A stretch of 64,000 nt of DNA, from positions 62,001-126,000 of the forward strand of contig NZ_JBNYXW010000007.1 of the NCBI RefSeq assembly GCF_051380875.1, read 5' to 3'. Shown here piece by piece: positions 40,811 through 49,544 of the stretch (positions within the stretch are counted from its first letter, which is position 1; each line of letters starts with the position of its first letter). The notes under the pieces were generated by a model. The model was not told the DNA's origin. It was given only the letters and a program-made list of their open reading frames with translations, and did not search any database. This DNA comes from Janthinobacterium sp051380875 (lineage in GTDB: Bacteria; Pseudomonadota; Gammaproteobacteria; Burkholderiales; Burkholderiaceae_D). Both the position numbers and the translations under genes were made by a program.

Positions 40811-41037
40811 TGGTTTGCTTATTAGAAAAAGTAATGGATTTATAAAAATAAACAAATTTTCTTATCCTGCAATTTACCATATTCTGGACTGGTCTTTACT
40901 TGTCTCGGAAGCAACAATTTTCAGGGAAGTGCTTGCCAGGCGGCGCCGGCACTCGCGGCGGCCAGCATGCAAGGGACATTGCAATCAAAAATAATTCCAA
41001 AAAAACTCAGGGTTTACTCTTTTTTAGGGCGGCGGCG

Positions 41038-42153
41038 ATGAACAAATGGATGACTGGAACGATGGTAGTGGGTGGCTTGCTGGCGGCGCAGGGAGCGGCG
41101 CAGGCGCAAAGCAGCGTGCAAGTGTATGGTTTGTTGTCGGCTGGTATCGGCTATGTCTCGGATGAAGGTAACGGCAGCCGTACGCACGCGCTGAGCGGCA
41201 CCAACCAGAATCCGCGCATCGGTTTCCGTGGCCAGGAAGACTTGGGCGACGGCACCAAGGCCATCTTCGTGCTGGAGAACGGTTTCAATGTGATGACGGG
41301 CGTGGCAGCGCAAAGCGGCCGTTTATTCGGCCGCCAGTCGTATGTGGGCCTGTCGAGCAACGACAAGGGCACCCTGACCCTGGGCCGCCAGTACGAAGCG
41401 GTCAAGGACTTGCTGGGCCCGGTGGTCATCGCCAGTAACGGCGTGCATATCGGCGACAACGACAATGGCTACAACAACTTGCGCGTGCAAAATGCCGTCA
41501 AGTATGTCAGCCCGAACATCAGCAACCTGTCGTTCACCGGCTTGTACGGTTTCAGCGAAAATCCGACAGATTCCAACCGCAACCGCGTCTACAGCATGGG
41601 CGCCGGCTACAAAGTCGATGCCTTCAGCTGGGCCGTCGCCTATACCAAGATGGACCACCCGAATGCCCCGGAAGCGCCGAATGGCGCCATCGGCAATGAC
41701 TATGGCAGTTCCTTGCTGATCTTCAACAAAAGCGCCGTCAGCGGCGCCGGCGTGAACAGCCAGGCCATTGCCGGCACGGGAGGCTTTTATAATGTGGGCA
41801 GGACCAAGTTTGGCGCGCTGTACACCAACGTGCGCTACCACTACATGGATCAAAGCAATCTGACCTTGCAAAACGTGGATCTGAACATGAACCACAAGCT
41901 GACGGAAGCGCTGAACCTGGGTGCATCGTATTTCTTTACCACCGGAAAATATGATGTGGTCAACAAGACGCCGAAATGGCATCAGGTCAACTTCCAGGCC
42001 GATTACTTCCTGTCCAAGCGCACCGATGTCGCCGTCACCTGGAGCTACCAGAAGGCCGCCGGCGATGCGACGTTTGCCCGCGTGTTCGGTTTCGGCGCCT
42101 CCGGTGGCAAGACGCAAAGCGTCTTGATTGTTGGCATGCGACATTATTTCTGA
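41038..42153 (+). CDS. Outer-membrane porin (Burkholderiales OmpC-like)
   Basis: 371 residues from ATG 41038, with a signal peptide (MNKWMTGTMVVGGLLAAQGAAQA). The mature start QSSVQVYGLLSAGIGYVSDEG and the block RIGFRGQEDLGDGTKAIFVLENGF are classical for 16-strand Burkholderia-type trimeric porins. The chain ends in a terminal aromatic strand (MRHYF) recognised by the Bam complex. It is first in a plus-strand series with the ABC importer genes. It probably provides outer-membrane entry for the same solute, although such porins are usually general. Confidence 0.95.
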   Translation: MNKWMTGTMVVGGLLAAQGAAQAQSSVQVYGLLSAGIGYVSDEGNGSRTHALSGTNQNPRIGFRGQEDLGDGTKAIFVLENGFNVMTGVAAQSGRLFGRQSYVGLSSNDKGTLTLGRQYEAVKDLLGPVVIASNGVHIGDNDNGYNNLRVQNAVKYVSPNISNLSFTGLYGFSENPTDSNRNRVYSMGAGYKVDAFSWAVAYTKMDHPNAPEAPNGAIGNDYGSSLLIFNKSAVSGAGVNSQAIAGTGGFYNVGRTKFGALYTNVRYHYMDQSNLTLQNVDLNMNHKLTEALNLGASYFFTTGKYDVVNKTPKWHQVNFQADYFLSKRTDVAVTWSYQKAAGDATFARVFGFGASGGKTQSVLIVGMRHYF

Positions 42154-42172
42154 CGACTGACTCATCTTTACA

Positions 42173-42191
42173 GGCGCTGTCCTGCAGCGCC
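42173..42191 (+). repeat. Hairpin between the porin and ABC binding-protein genes
   Basis: GGCGCTG/CAGCGCC stem with a 5-nt loop, 20 bp after the porin stop and 21 bp before the binding-protein start. There is no T-run, so it is more likely to act as an mRNA stabiliser or attenuator setting relative levels than as a full terminator. Confidence 0.5.
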
Positions 42192-42211
42192 GCCCCCTGA
42201 AAGGAAGCATC

Positions 42212-43234
42212 TTGAAAAAGCACCTCATGTTGGCGTTGAGCCTAGGCTTGCTGGCAAACGCCGCCCACGCGGAAAAACGCGAGCTGGTCATTTCGGCCTA
42301 TCCGATTGCCCAACCCTTGTTCATGAAGTATGTGTACGAGCCGTTTAAGGCCAAATGCGGTTGCGATATCAAGGTGGAAACGGGGAATAACGCGGACCGC
42401 ATCGCCAAGCTGGTGGTGCACAGCAAGAACCCGGTGATCGACCTGGTGCTGCTGTCCGATTCCGGCATGCTGGAAGCGGCGCAGAAGGGCGTGATCCAGC
42501 CCATGGATTACGCCAGGCTGAGCAATTACAAAGCGTTGTATGACGTGGCGAAAAACCCGATCGGCGGCAACTTCGCCGTCGGCTACACCCTGTATTCGGT
42601 GGGCCTGGTGTACCGCAGCGACAAGATCGCCCCGCTGACGTCCTGGAAGGACCTGTGGCGCCCTGAACTGAAGGGCCGCGTGGCCTTGCCTGACGTGAGC
42701 ACCACGCAGGGACCGCTGATGCTGCGCATGGCCGATGCGGCCTGGGGCGGCAAGACGGACGACTATGCCACCGGTTTCAACAAGATTGTCGGCATGAAGG
42801 GTAACGTCGTCACGTTCTCGAAAAACAGCGCGCAGCTGGCGGCCCTGTTCGCCCAGGATGAAATCTGGGCCGCGCCCGTGGCGCGCTTCACCTGGTCGCA
42901 AATGCTCAAGACGGGCCTGCCCCTGAAGTGGAGCATCCCGGCCGAAGGCCAGGCGGCCGGCATGAACGTGATGGGCATCGTCGCTGGTTCGAAGAACGCG
43001 GACCTGGCGTATCAACTGATGGATTTCTGGCTGTCCAAGGAAGTGCAGACGCAGCTGGCAACCAACCTGGTCGACTCGCCCGTCAACAAGGAAGTGCGCC
43101 TGTCGGTGGCGGCCGCGCAATTCAATACGTATGGCGCCGACCAGATCAATTCGCTCAAGTTCGTCAAGCCCGAGACCATTCTCAAGCAGCGCACCAACTG
43201 GATGACGCAGTGGAACAAGGCCATGAGCAAATAG
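42212..43234 (+). CDS. ABC transporter periplasmic binding protein (polyamine-type, family 1/8)
   Basis: 340 residues starting at TTG 42212, preceded by GAAAGGAAG. The TTG restores the basic start of a signal peptide (MKKHLMLALSLGLLANAAHA) that the next ATG would lose. The mature protein has the two-lobed fold of PotD/ferric-type binding proteins (ELVISAYPIAQPLFMKYVYEPFKAKCGCDIKVETG, SVGLVYRSDKI). It delivers its ligand to the two permeases that follow. The downstream nucleoside hydrolase and deaminase suggest a purine nucleoside ligand, but this subclass more often binds polyamines, opines or phosphonates. The ligand is inferred, not read from the sequence. Confidence 0.88.
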   Translation: MKKHLMLALSLGLLANAAHAEKRELVISAYPIAQPLFMKYVYEPFKAKCGCDIKVETGNNADRIAKLVVHSKNPVIDLVLLSDSGMLEAAQKGVIQPMDYARLSNYKALYDVAKNPIGGNFAVGYTLYSVGLVYRSDKIAPLTSWKDLWRPELKGRVALPDVSTTQGPLMLRMADAAWGGKTDDYATGFNKIVGMKGNVVTFSKNSAQLAALFAQDEIWAAPVARFTWSQMLKTGLPLKWSIPAEGQAAGMNVMGIVAGSKNADLAYQLMDFWLSKEVQTQLATNLVDSPVNKEVRLSVAAAQFNTYGADQINSLKFVKPETILKQRTNWMTQWNKAMSK

Positions 43235-43255
43235 TGGTGACGAGGAGAAAACACC

Positions 43256-44095
43256 ATGTTTGCTGATCCAAAAAAGCGCCTGGGCCTGCTGCTGGTCTTG
43301 CCTGCGCTGATCTTTATCGTCGTTTGCTTCCTGCTGCCCGTGCTGGCCTTGCTGGTCGACGCCTTCCGCGTCGGCGACGGCATGCAATGGGGCTTCGACC
43401 GCTTCATCGAATTTTTCTCGCAGGAATTCAACCGCACCATCTTCTGGCGCACCCTGCGCATCGCCGCACTGGTGACGTTAGCGTCCATCATCCTCGGCTA
43501 TCCGGCTGCGCAGGCCGTGGCGCGCGTGTCGCCACGCTGGCGTGGCATGGTGGTTGGCATGATGATCTTGCCGCTGATGGTCTCGCCCATCGCGCGTACC
43601 TATGCCTGGATCGTCTTGCTGGGCCGCAACGGCGCCGTCAACGGGGCCTTGGTCAACATGGGCTTGACGGAAGAGCCGCTGCGCTTGCTGTTCAGTGAAT
43701 TTGCCGTCTTTGTCGGCCTGTTGCAATTGCTGCTGCCGCTGATGCTGATGTCGCTGGCGGGCGCGCTGGAAAACCTGCCGCGCGACGTGGAACCGGCTGC
43801 CGCCACCCTGGGCGCCAATCCATGGCAAGTATTTTGCAAGGTCACCCTGCCGCTGACGCAGGAAGGCCTGGTGGTCGGCGGCACGCTGGTGTTTACGGGC
43901 TGCGTGACGGCCTATGTGACACCGGCCTTGCTGGGCGGCACCAAGGTGCTGATGCTTGAAACCCTGCTGTACCAGAAGGTCAGCGTGGAGAGCGACTTTG
44001 GCGCGGCCAATGTGATCGCCGTCATCCTCGTTTGCATGACTTTGCTGGTGAACGCCGGCCTTAAACGTATTTCCTCGAGCCGGAGCTCGGTATGA
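43256..44095 (+). CDS. ABC transporter permease 1 (PotB-like)
   Basis: 279 residues with about six membrane helices. The N-terminal helix LLLVLPALIFIVVCFLLPVLALLV is typical of PotB-type subunits. The EAA loop that contacts the ATPase is seen as VEPAAATLGANPWQVFCKVTLPL. It starts 21 bp after the binding-protein gene and pairs with the second permease, forming a heterodimeric inner-membrane channel. Confidence 0.92.
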   Translation: MFADPKKRLGLLLVLPALIFIVVCFLLPVLALLVDAFRVGDGMQWGFDRFIEFFSQEFNRTIFWRTLRIAALVTLASIILGYPAAQAVARVSPRWRGMVVGMMILPLMVSPIARTYAWIVLLGRNGAVNGALVNMGLTEEPLRLLFSEFAVFVGLLQLLLPLMLMSLAGALENLPRDVEPAAATLGANPWQVFCKVTLPLTQEGLVVGGTLVFTGCVTAYVTPALLGGTKVLMLETLLYQKVSVESDFGAANVIAVILVCMTLLVNAGLKRISSSRSSV

Positions 44096-44108
44096 AAGAA
44101 AGCCTGAC

Positions 44109-44888
44109 ATGAAAGAAAGCTTATTCTCACGTGCAGTCTTATGGCTGGTGTTCCTGTTCCTGCTGGGCCCCTTCGCCATCGTGGTGCTGGCCGGGTTTTC
44201 CGGCGGCGAAACGCTGGCCTTCCCGCCCGAGTCGTACTCGCTGCGCTGGATCCTCGAAGTGTGGGCGGCGCCCGAGTTCCGCCGCGCCTTCCAGACCAGC
44301 CTGGAAATCGGCCTGATTGCCACCGTCATCGCGCTGCTGCTGGGCATACCCGTCGCGTACGCGTTTTCGCGCATGCCGCCGCCGGGCATCGGCGCCATCC
44401 GCCAGGTGCTGACCTCGCCCCTGATCATTCCCGCCATCCTGGTGGGCCTGGGCTTGCTACACCACCTGGTCTTGACCATCAATGCGCCCGTGTATGTGGG
44501 CTTGTTGATCGGCCATATCGCGCTGTTGATACCGTATTCGGTGCGCGTGGTGTACGCCAGCCTGGTCAACCTGCGCGTCGATATCGAGGATGCCGCCATC
44601 ACCCTGGGCGCGTCGCGCCTGCGGGCGTTCTTCATGATCGTGCTGCCGAATATCCGCAACGCCGTGATCGCCGCCTTCTTCCTCGCCTTCGTCACCTCGT
44701 TCAACCAGGTGCCCGTCTCGCTGTTCCTGACGGGACCGGGCATCAGCACCTTGCCCATCGAGATGCTGGGGCATATGGAAAACAGCTTCGACCCGTCGAT
44801 CGCTGCCCTGTCGACCTTGCTGGTCTTGTTCACCATGGCATTCGTGATGGTGACCGAGAAGGTGCTGGGCATTTCTAAATACATGTAA
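44109..44888 (+). CDS. ABC transporter permease 2 (PotC-like)
   Basis: 259 residues with about six membrane helices and the EAA loop IEDAAITLGASRLRAFFMIVLPNI. The opening FSRAVLWLVFLFLLGPFAIVVLAGF is typical of PotC-type subunits. It begins 13 bp after permease 1 and is followed by the ATPase gene 13 bp later. Confidence 0.92.
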   Translation: MKESLFSRAVLWLVFLFLLGPFAIVVLAGFSGGETLAFPPESYSLRWILEVWAAPEFRRAFQTSLEIGLIATVIALLLGIPVAYAFSRMPPPGIGAIRQVLTSPLIIPAILVGLGLLHHLVLTINAPVYVGLLIGHIALLIPYSVRVVYASLVNLRVDIEDAAITLGASRLRAFFMIVLPNIRNAVIAAFFLAFVTSFNQVPVSLFLTGPGISTLPIEMLGHMENSFDPSIAALSTLLVLFTMAFVMVTEKVLGISKYM

Positions 44889-44901
44889 GAGGCAACACAC
44901 C

Positions 44902-45933
44902 ATGAGTTATCTGGAACTGCACAAGCTGAACCTCGGCTACGCCAAGAACACCACCTCGGTGAAAGACCTGGACCTGCACGTCGAGCAGGGCGAACTGATT
45001 TCCCTGCTGGGCCCCAGCGGCTGCGGCAAGACCACCACCATGCGCGCGATTGCCGGCCTGATGCCGCTGCAATCGGGCCGCATCGTGTTGGATGGCCGCG
45101 AAATCGGCAAGCTGGCGCCGAACAAGCGCAATATCGGCATGGTCTTCCAGTCGTATGCCCTGTTCCCGCACCTGAATGTATACGACAACATCGCCTTCGG
45201 TTTGCGCTTGCGCAAGGTTGCGCCGGCCCTGCTGAAAACCAAGGTCGAAGCGGTCATCGCCGCCGTGGGACTGACGGGCTTCGAGACGCGTTTGCCGGCG
45301 CAGATGTCCGGCGGCCAGCAGCAGCGCGTGGCGCTGGCGCGCGCCATCGTCGTCGAACCGGCCCTGCTGCTGCTGGACGAACCGCTGTCGAACCTGGACG
45401 CCAAGCTGCGCGTGCAGATGCGCGCCGAGCTGCGCCGCATCCAGCGCGAGCTGGGCATCACCATGCTGTACGTGACGCATGACCAGGAAGAAGCGCTGGC
45501 CCTGTCGGACCGCATCGTCGTCATGAACAGCGGCCACATCGAGCAGCTGGCCGCGCCGGAAGCCGTCTTCAATACGCCGTCGACGCGCTTCGTCGCCAAC
45601 TTCATGGGCTTTGAAAACCTGTTTGATTACCGCGACGGCGCGCTGCACCATGCGGGCGCCAGCCTGCCGTATGCGGCCGCTGTCGCTGCCGGTACCACGG
45701 TGCTGGGCTGGCGTCCGGACAAGGTGCGCGTCTGCGCGCCGGACGATGCCGCAGGTCAATACCCGGGTACCGTGCTGGCGCGGGGCTTCCTGGGCGACAC
45801 CGTCGAATACCTGCTGCAAACGCCGCTGGGCCAGGTCAAGGGCATTTGCGCGGCCGGCGGCGCCACCTGGCGCGAAGGCACGGCCGTTTCCTTCGTGCTG
45901 CCCACGGACAGCGCCCTGTGTTTGGCTGCTTAA
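44902..45933 (+). CDS. ABC transporter ATP-binding protein (PotA-like)
   Basis: 343 residues. It has Walker A GPSGCGKTT (residues ~36-44), Q-loop VFQSYALFPHL, signature MSGGQQQRVALARAI, Walker B LLLLDEPLSNLD and the switch His in YVTHDQEEA. A C-terminal TOBE-like beta domain follows from about residue 240 and may regulate transport. It completes the importer. Its stop codon lies in the first copy of an 11-bp triplicated sequence. Confidence 0.95.
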   Translation: MSYLELHKLNLGYAKNTTSVKDLDLHVEQGELISLLGPSGCGKTTTMRAIAGLMPLQSGRIVLDGREIGKLAPNKRNIGMVFQSYALFPHLNVYDNIAFGLRLRKVAPALLKTKVEAVIAAVGLTGFETRLPAQMSGGQQQRVALARAIVVEPALLLLDEPLSNLDAKLRVQMRAELRRIQRELGITMLYVTHDQEEALALSDRIVVMNSGHIEQLAAPEAVFNTPSTRFVANFMGFENLFDYRDGALHHAGASLPYAAAVAAGTTVLGWRPDKVRVCAPDDAAGQYPGTVLARGFLGDTVEYLLQTPLGQVKGICAAGGATWREGTAVSFVLPTDSALCLAA

Positions 45934-45957
45934 TTGCTGCTTAATTGCTGCTTAATT
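45925..45957. repeat. Triplicated 11-bp repeat at the ATPase stop codon
   Basis: GCTGCTTAATT is present three times in direct tandem. The first copy holds the natural stop TAA. The second and third put further TAA triplets in other frames ahead of the nucleoside hydrolase start. Confidence 0.9.
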
Positions 45958-45973
45958 TCCACTGGACACCATC

Positions 45974-46918
45974 ATGGACAAACCCTTGAAGAAGATCTGG
46001 CTCGATACCGATCCCGGTTTTGACGACTGGCTGACGATGTTGCTGCTGGGCAGCAATCCGCATATCGAATGGCTGGGCGTGAGCGTGGTGGCGGGCAATG
46101 CGCCCGTCGCCATCACCTACGACAATGCCTTGCGCATCAAGGCCCATGATGGTTTGACTGTGCCGATCTACCGCGGCTGCGAAGAGCCGCTGGCGGGCGT
46201 CATCGAGACGGCGCAGTGCATCCTCGGCGAGAGCGGCATGCCGACCACGGGCGATGTGCTGCCGCCCGGCGCCAGCATGGATGCCGCGGGCCACGCCGTC
46301 GATGCGCTGATCGCCGCCGTGCGCAAGCATCCTGGCCAGATCACCATCATGGCGATTGCGCCGATGACGAATCTTGCAACAGCGCTGGCCCGCGCGCCCG
46401 ATATCGCCGGAAAAATCGTTGAAATCATCCTGATGGGCGGCTCCAGCGACCAGGGCAACCATACGGCGGCGGCCGAATTCAATATCTACGCCGACCCGGA
46501 AGCGGCCGGCCAGGTGTTCAAGTCCGGCATCGCGCTGCGCATGTTCGGCTTGAACCTGTGCCGCCAGTTGCTGGTGACGAACGCGCAAGTGCAGCAGTTG
46601 CGCGCCATCGGCACGCCGCGTGCGCAGCTGCTGGCCGGCTACCTGGAAGCGTATGTGCGTATCCGCAGTGCTGACGGTTCCGTGCCCATGCCCATGTACG
46701 ACCCGGTGGTGGCCCTGTACCTGGAAGCGCCGCAGCTGTTCCAGTTCCTGCCGGCCCACGTGGCCATCGAATTGAAGGGCGAACTGACGCGCGGCATGAC
46801 GGTGTGCGAATTTCGCGTGCCGCGCCGCGCCGCCATCAACACGCAAGTGGCAATGGTGGCCGACGGCCCAGCCGCCATCGCGCTGCTGATGCGCCGCCTG
46901 ACGGCCATTCTTGCCTGA
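45974..46918 (+). CDS. Inosine-uridine-preferring-type nucleoside hydrolase
   Basis: 314 residues. The N-terminal calcium-binding signature reads LDTDPGFDDW (usual DxDxGxDDxxA, here with Trp at a usually small position). The remaining family blocks are present: MAIAPMTNLATALARAPDIAGKI, EIILMGGS, AEFNIYADPEAA and MYDPVVALYL. The enzyme splits ribonucleosides into base and ribose. It lacks a signal peptide, so it acts on imported nucleoside in the cytoplasm. It follows the ABC genes by 40 bp and probably belongs to the same operon. Base preference cannot be deduced. Confidence 0.93.
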   Translation: MDKPLKKIWLDTDPGFDDWLTMLLLGSNPHIEWLGVSVVAGNAPVAITYDNALRIKAHDGLTVPIYRGCEEPLAGVIETAQCILGESGMPTTGDVLPPGASMDAAGHAVDALIAAVRKHPGQITIMAIAPMTNLATALARAPDIAGKIVEIILMGGSSDQGNHTAAAEFNIYADPEAAGQVFKSGIALRMFGLNLCRQLLVTNAQVQQLRAIGTPRAQLLAGYLEAYVRIRSADGSVPMPMYDPVVALYLEAPQLFQFLPAHVAIELKGELTRGMTVCEFRVPRRAAINTQVAMVADGPAAIALLMRRLTAILA

Positions 46919-46943
46919 TCCACTCTTACACGAAACGAGCTTC

Positions 46944-48005
46944 ATGTCTATTTCACCCCTGAGCATCGAACAGTTTTTACGCGCCATGCCGAAGGTGGAG
47001 CTGCATTGCCACCTGTTCGGCACGGTGCGCCAGAAAACCTTCCGCAACCTGGCCGCAAAGACGGGCAATGTCGTCACCCCTGAAGAAATTGACGCGTTTT
47101 ATACGCGCGGCGACAAGCCCGTCGGCGTGCTGCGCGTGCTGCGCGCGCTCGACGCACACCTGATCGTCTCGCCTGCGGACCTGTATTGCCTGGCGTATGA
47201 ATACCTGGAAGACGCGCATGGCCACGGCGTGCGCTATGCGGAGTTCTTCTGGAACCCCACCGGCACCGTGCGCATCTCGGGTATCCGCTATGACGCAGCG
47301 CAAGACGCCATCGTGGCCGCCATCCGCGACGCGCAGCGCGATTTTGGCGTGATCGGCCGCCTTATCCCCAGCATTGACCGTGAAGCCAGCCCGGCCGAAG
47401 CGGTGCAAATGGTGGAATGGATGAAGGCGCACCGCGCGCCGGAAGTCATCGGCATCGGCATCGATTACCGCGAAAACGACCGCCCGCCTGAACTCTTCAT
47501 CGAAGCCTACCGCGCCGCGCGCGAAGCCGGTTTCAAGTGCACGGCCCATGCGGGCGAATTCGGCATGCCGTGGATGAACGTGGCAACGGCGATTGATGCA
47601 TTGCAGGTGGACCGGGTCGACCACGGCTACACGATTGTTGATAATCCTCAACTGGCGCAGCGCTGCGTCGAGCGGGGCCTGGTATTTACGGTGGTGCCGA
47701 CCAATTCATATTACTTGCGCACCCTGGCGCCCGAGCGCTGGGCGCTGGATCACCCGATCCGCGCCATGGCCAAGCTGGGCTTGAAACTGCATCCGAACAC
47801 GGACGACCCGACCTTGCACCACGTCACGCCGACCGGCGCCTGGATGATGATGCGTGAATTCGGCTTCGGCCTGGACGACATGCGCGGCTTCATGTTGAAT
47901 GGCCTCGATGCGGCCTGGATCGACGAGAGCACGCGGCGCGACTGGCGGGCGCAGTTCTGCGCCCAGTTCGACGCCCTGCGGGCAAGGGTCGTCGACGCGT
48001 CTTAA
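46944..48005 (+). CDS. Adenosine-deaminase-family metal-dependent deaminase
   Basis: 353 residues from ATG 46944. Zinc-site motifs of the adenosine/adenine deaminase family are in order: HCHLFGT (His21, His23), CTAHAGE (His202, Glu205), DHGYTI and HPNTDDPTL with the catalytic Asp pair. The enzyme should hydrolyse the 6-amino group of adenosine or a relative. Together with the nucleoside hydrolase it converts an imported aminopurine nucleoside to hypoxanthine-type base plus ribose. Its end overlaps by 4 bp the convergent ScfR-like gene, so the operon ends here. I see no terminator hairpin. Confidence 0.92.
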   Translation: MSISPLSIEQFLRAMPKVELHCHLFGTVRQKTFRNLAAKTGNVVTPEEIDAFYTRGDKPVGVLRVLRALDAHLIVSPADLYCLAYEYLEDAHGHGVRYAEFFWNPTGTVRISGIRYDAAQDAIVAAIRDAQRDFGVIGRLIPSIDREASPAEAVQMVEWMKAHRAPEVIGIGIDYRENDRPPELFIEAYRAAREAGFKCTAHAGEFGMPWMNVATAIDALQVDRVDHGYTIVDNPQLAQRCVERGLVFTVVPTNSYYLRTLAPERWALDHPIRAMAKLGLKLHPNTDDPTLHHVTPTGAWMMMREFGFGLDDMRGFMLNGLDAAWIDESTRRDWRAQFCAQFDALRARVVDAS

Positions 48006-49387
48006 GCCGATACCGGCGGTGGCGGCAACAGCAGCGAGGGAAACGCCCGCTGCGGGCAGGCCTGCCGCTCGCACACCTTGCAGCCCGTGCCGATCGGCGT
48101 GGCGCTGGTGGGGTCGTGCAAATCGAGTCCCTTCGAATAAATCAGCCGGTGCGCCTGAGAAATGTCGCAGCCCAGCGCCACGGCGAAAGTCTTGCCCGGC
48201 GCACGGAAGCCGGGCGAGGCCGTGCTGACCTGGCGCGCGATCCACAGATAGGTGCAGCCGTCCGGCATGCTGGCCACTTGCGTCAGCACCTGCCCCGGAT
48301 GGCTGAAGGCGTCATACACGATCCACAAGGGGCAGGTGCCGCCCACCCGCGAAAAGTGGAAATCCGTCGCCGACTGGCGCTTCGAGACATTGCCTGCACG
48401 GTCCACGCGCACGAAAAAGAAGGGCAGGCCCGCCGCATCGGGGCGTTGCAGGGTGCTCAGGCGGTGGCACACGGCTTCGAAACCCACGCCAAACTGGTGC
48501 GCCAGGCGCTCGATATCGTAGGCGCGCGTTTCCGCCGCCTGCAAGAAGCGCTGGTAAGGCATCAACAGCGCACCGGCGAAATAATTCGACAACGCCAGGC
48601 GCGCGCTCGTTTGCGCAGCTGCGCCGGAAAAGCCCGCCGCCAGCACCAGGGCGTCGATCATCGCGCTGTGTTCGAGCAGGCTGATTTGCGCCGCCATCTG
48701 GAACGCGCGCTGGCCGCCCGTCAAGGTATCGGGCAACCACAATATATGTTGTTGCGCATCAAAGCGGTGCTTGCGCACCATGCCCGCATCGCCATCGGAT
48801 AGTTGCACTTTGACATTGTGGCGCTCCAGCAGCCGGCCTTGCAGCGCGTCGAGCGTGCGCAAGGCGGGATCGAATTCGCTGGCCACCGCTTCGGCGGCCC
48901 GGTCCAGCTCATCGATATAGTTTTGCCGCCGGTTCAGGTATTCGCGCACTTCCTCGTCCGTGGACGGCGCCGCCGAGCTGGCGCCCCGGCTGCCGTCGTC
49001 CAGGCGCGCGGCCAGCGTATCGGCCCGTTCCGCCATCACCCGGTAGCGCCGCTGCAAGAGCAAAATCGAGCGCGCCAGTTCCGGCATGTTTTCCACCAGC
49101 ATTTTCAGCTCGGCCATCGAAGTGGGCGGCGCATCGGGCAATTCGCCGAAGACGTCGCGCACATCGGCCACCAGGCTGGCGCTGTCGTGCTCGGAAAAGA
49201 TCTGTGGATCGACACCCAGCACGCTGCCGATGCGCAATAAAATCGGCACCGTCAGCGGGCGCTGGTTGCGCTCCATCTGGTTCAGGTAGCTGGGCGAGAT
49301 GCCCAACGCCTTGGCCAGCGCCACCTGCGTCATGCGCCGTTCCTCGCGTAGGCGCTGCAGGCGCACGCCCATGAAAACCTTTGCCAT
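48002..49387 (-). CDS. XRE-family regulator with ScfR/RamB-type C-terminus
   Basis: 461 residues; GGAAGGAAACGC precedes ATG 49387. An XRE helix-turn-helix at residues ~8-62 (LQRLREERRMTQVALAKALGISPSYLNQMERNQRPLTV) is followed by a long region like the ImmA/IrrE-type and DUF2083 domains of short-chain fatty-acyl regulators. A Cys-rich C-terminal block is present (GTGCKVCERQACPQRAFPSL), as in RamB and PrpR-like relatives. Such regulators control acetate, propionate or methylcitrate genes and sense acyl-CoA compounds. It is divergent from the valine-degradation operon and is flanked by strong palindromes, so it most likely controls that operon and itself. Confidence 0.9.
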   Translation of the reverse strand: MAKVFMGVRLQRLREERRMTQVALAKALGISPSYLNQMERNQRPLTVPILLRIGSVLGVDPQIFSEHDSASLVADVRDVFGELPDAPPTSMAELKMLVENMPELARSILLLQRRYRVMAERADTLAARLDDGSRGASSAAPSTDEEVREYLNRRQNYIDELDRAAEAVASEFDPALRTLDALQGRLLERHNVKVQLSDGDAGMVRKHRFDAQQHILWLPDTLTGGQRAFQMAAQISLLEHSAMIDALVLAAGFSGAAAQTSARLALSNYFAGALLMPYQRFLQAAETRAYDIERLAHQFGVGFEAVCHRLSTLQRPDAAGLPFFFVRVDRAGNVSKRQSATDFHFSRVGGTCPLWIVYDAFSHPGQVLTQVASMPDGCTYLWIARQVSTASPGFRAPGKTFAVALGCDISQAHRLIYSKGLDLHDPTSATPIGTGCKVCERQACPQRAFPSLLLPPPPVSA

Positions 49388-49412
49388 TGCGTTTCCTTCC
49401 TGACCTTTGTGG

Positions 49413-49441
49413 AATCTGCAAATTTACAATATTTGCAGATT
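49413..49441. promoter_or_regulatory. Palindromic operator candidate 1
   Basis: AATCTGCAAAT, 7-bp spacer, ATTTGCAGATT: perfect 11-bp arms. It lies 26 bp upstream of the ScfR-like start codon. The TTTGC/GCAAA core matches the kind of half-site reported for RamB-type regulators. Confidence 0.75.
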
Positions 49442-49451
49442 AACAGATTCG

Positions 49452-49515
49452 TGTTTGCATTATCTCGCATTTTCACGCCTTGTTTGCAGCGGACATTGTG
49501 CGAATAATGCAAACA
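49452..49515. promoter_or_regulatory. Widely spaced inverted pair, operator candidate 2
   Basis: TGTTTGCATTAT (49452-49463) and ATAATGCAAACA (49504-49515) are exact 12-bp inverted copies 40 bp apart. A further TGTTTGCAG half-site lies between them near 49481. They sit just upstream of the mmsA ribosome-binding site and share the TTTGC core with candidate 1. Confidence 0.7.
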
Positions 49516-49544
49516 GACCTATACCTCAAACCAGGAGACACCGA

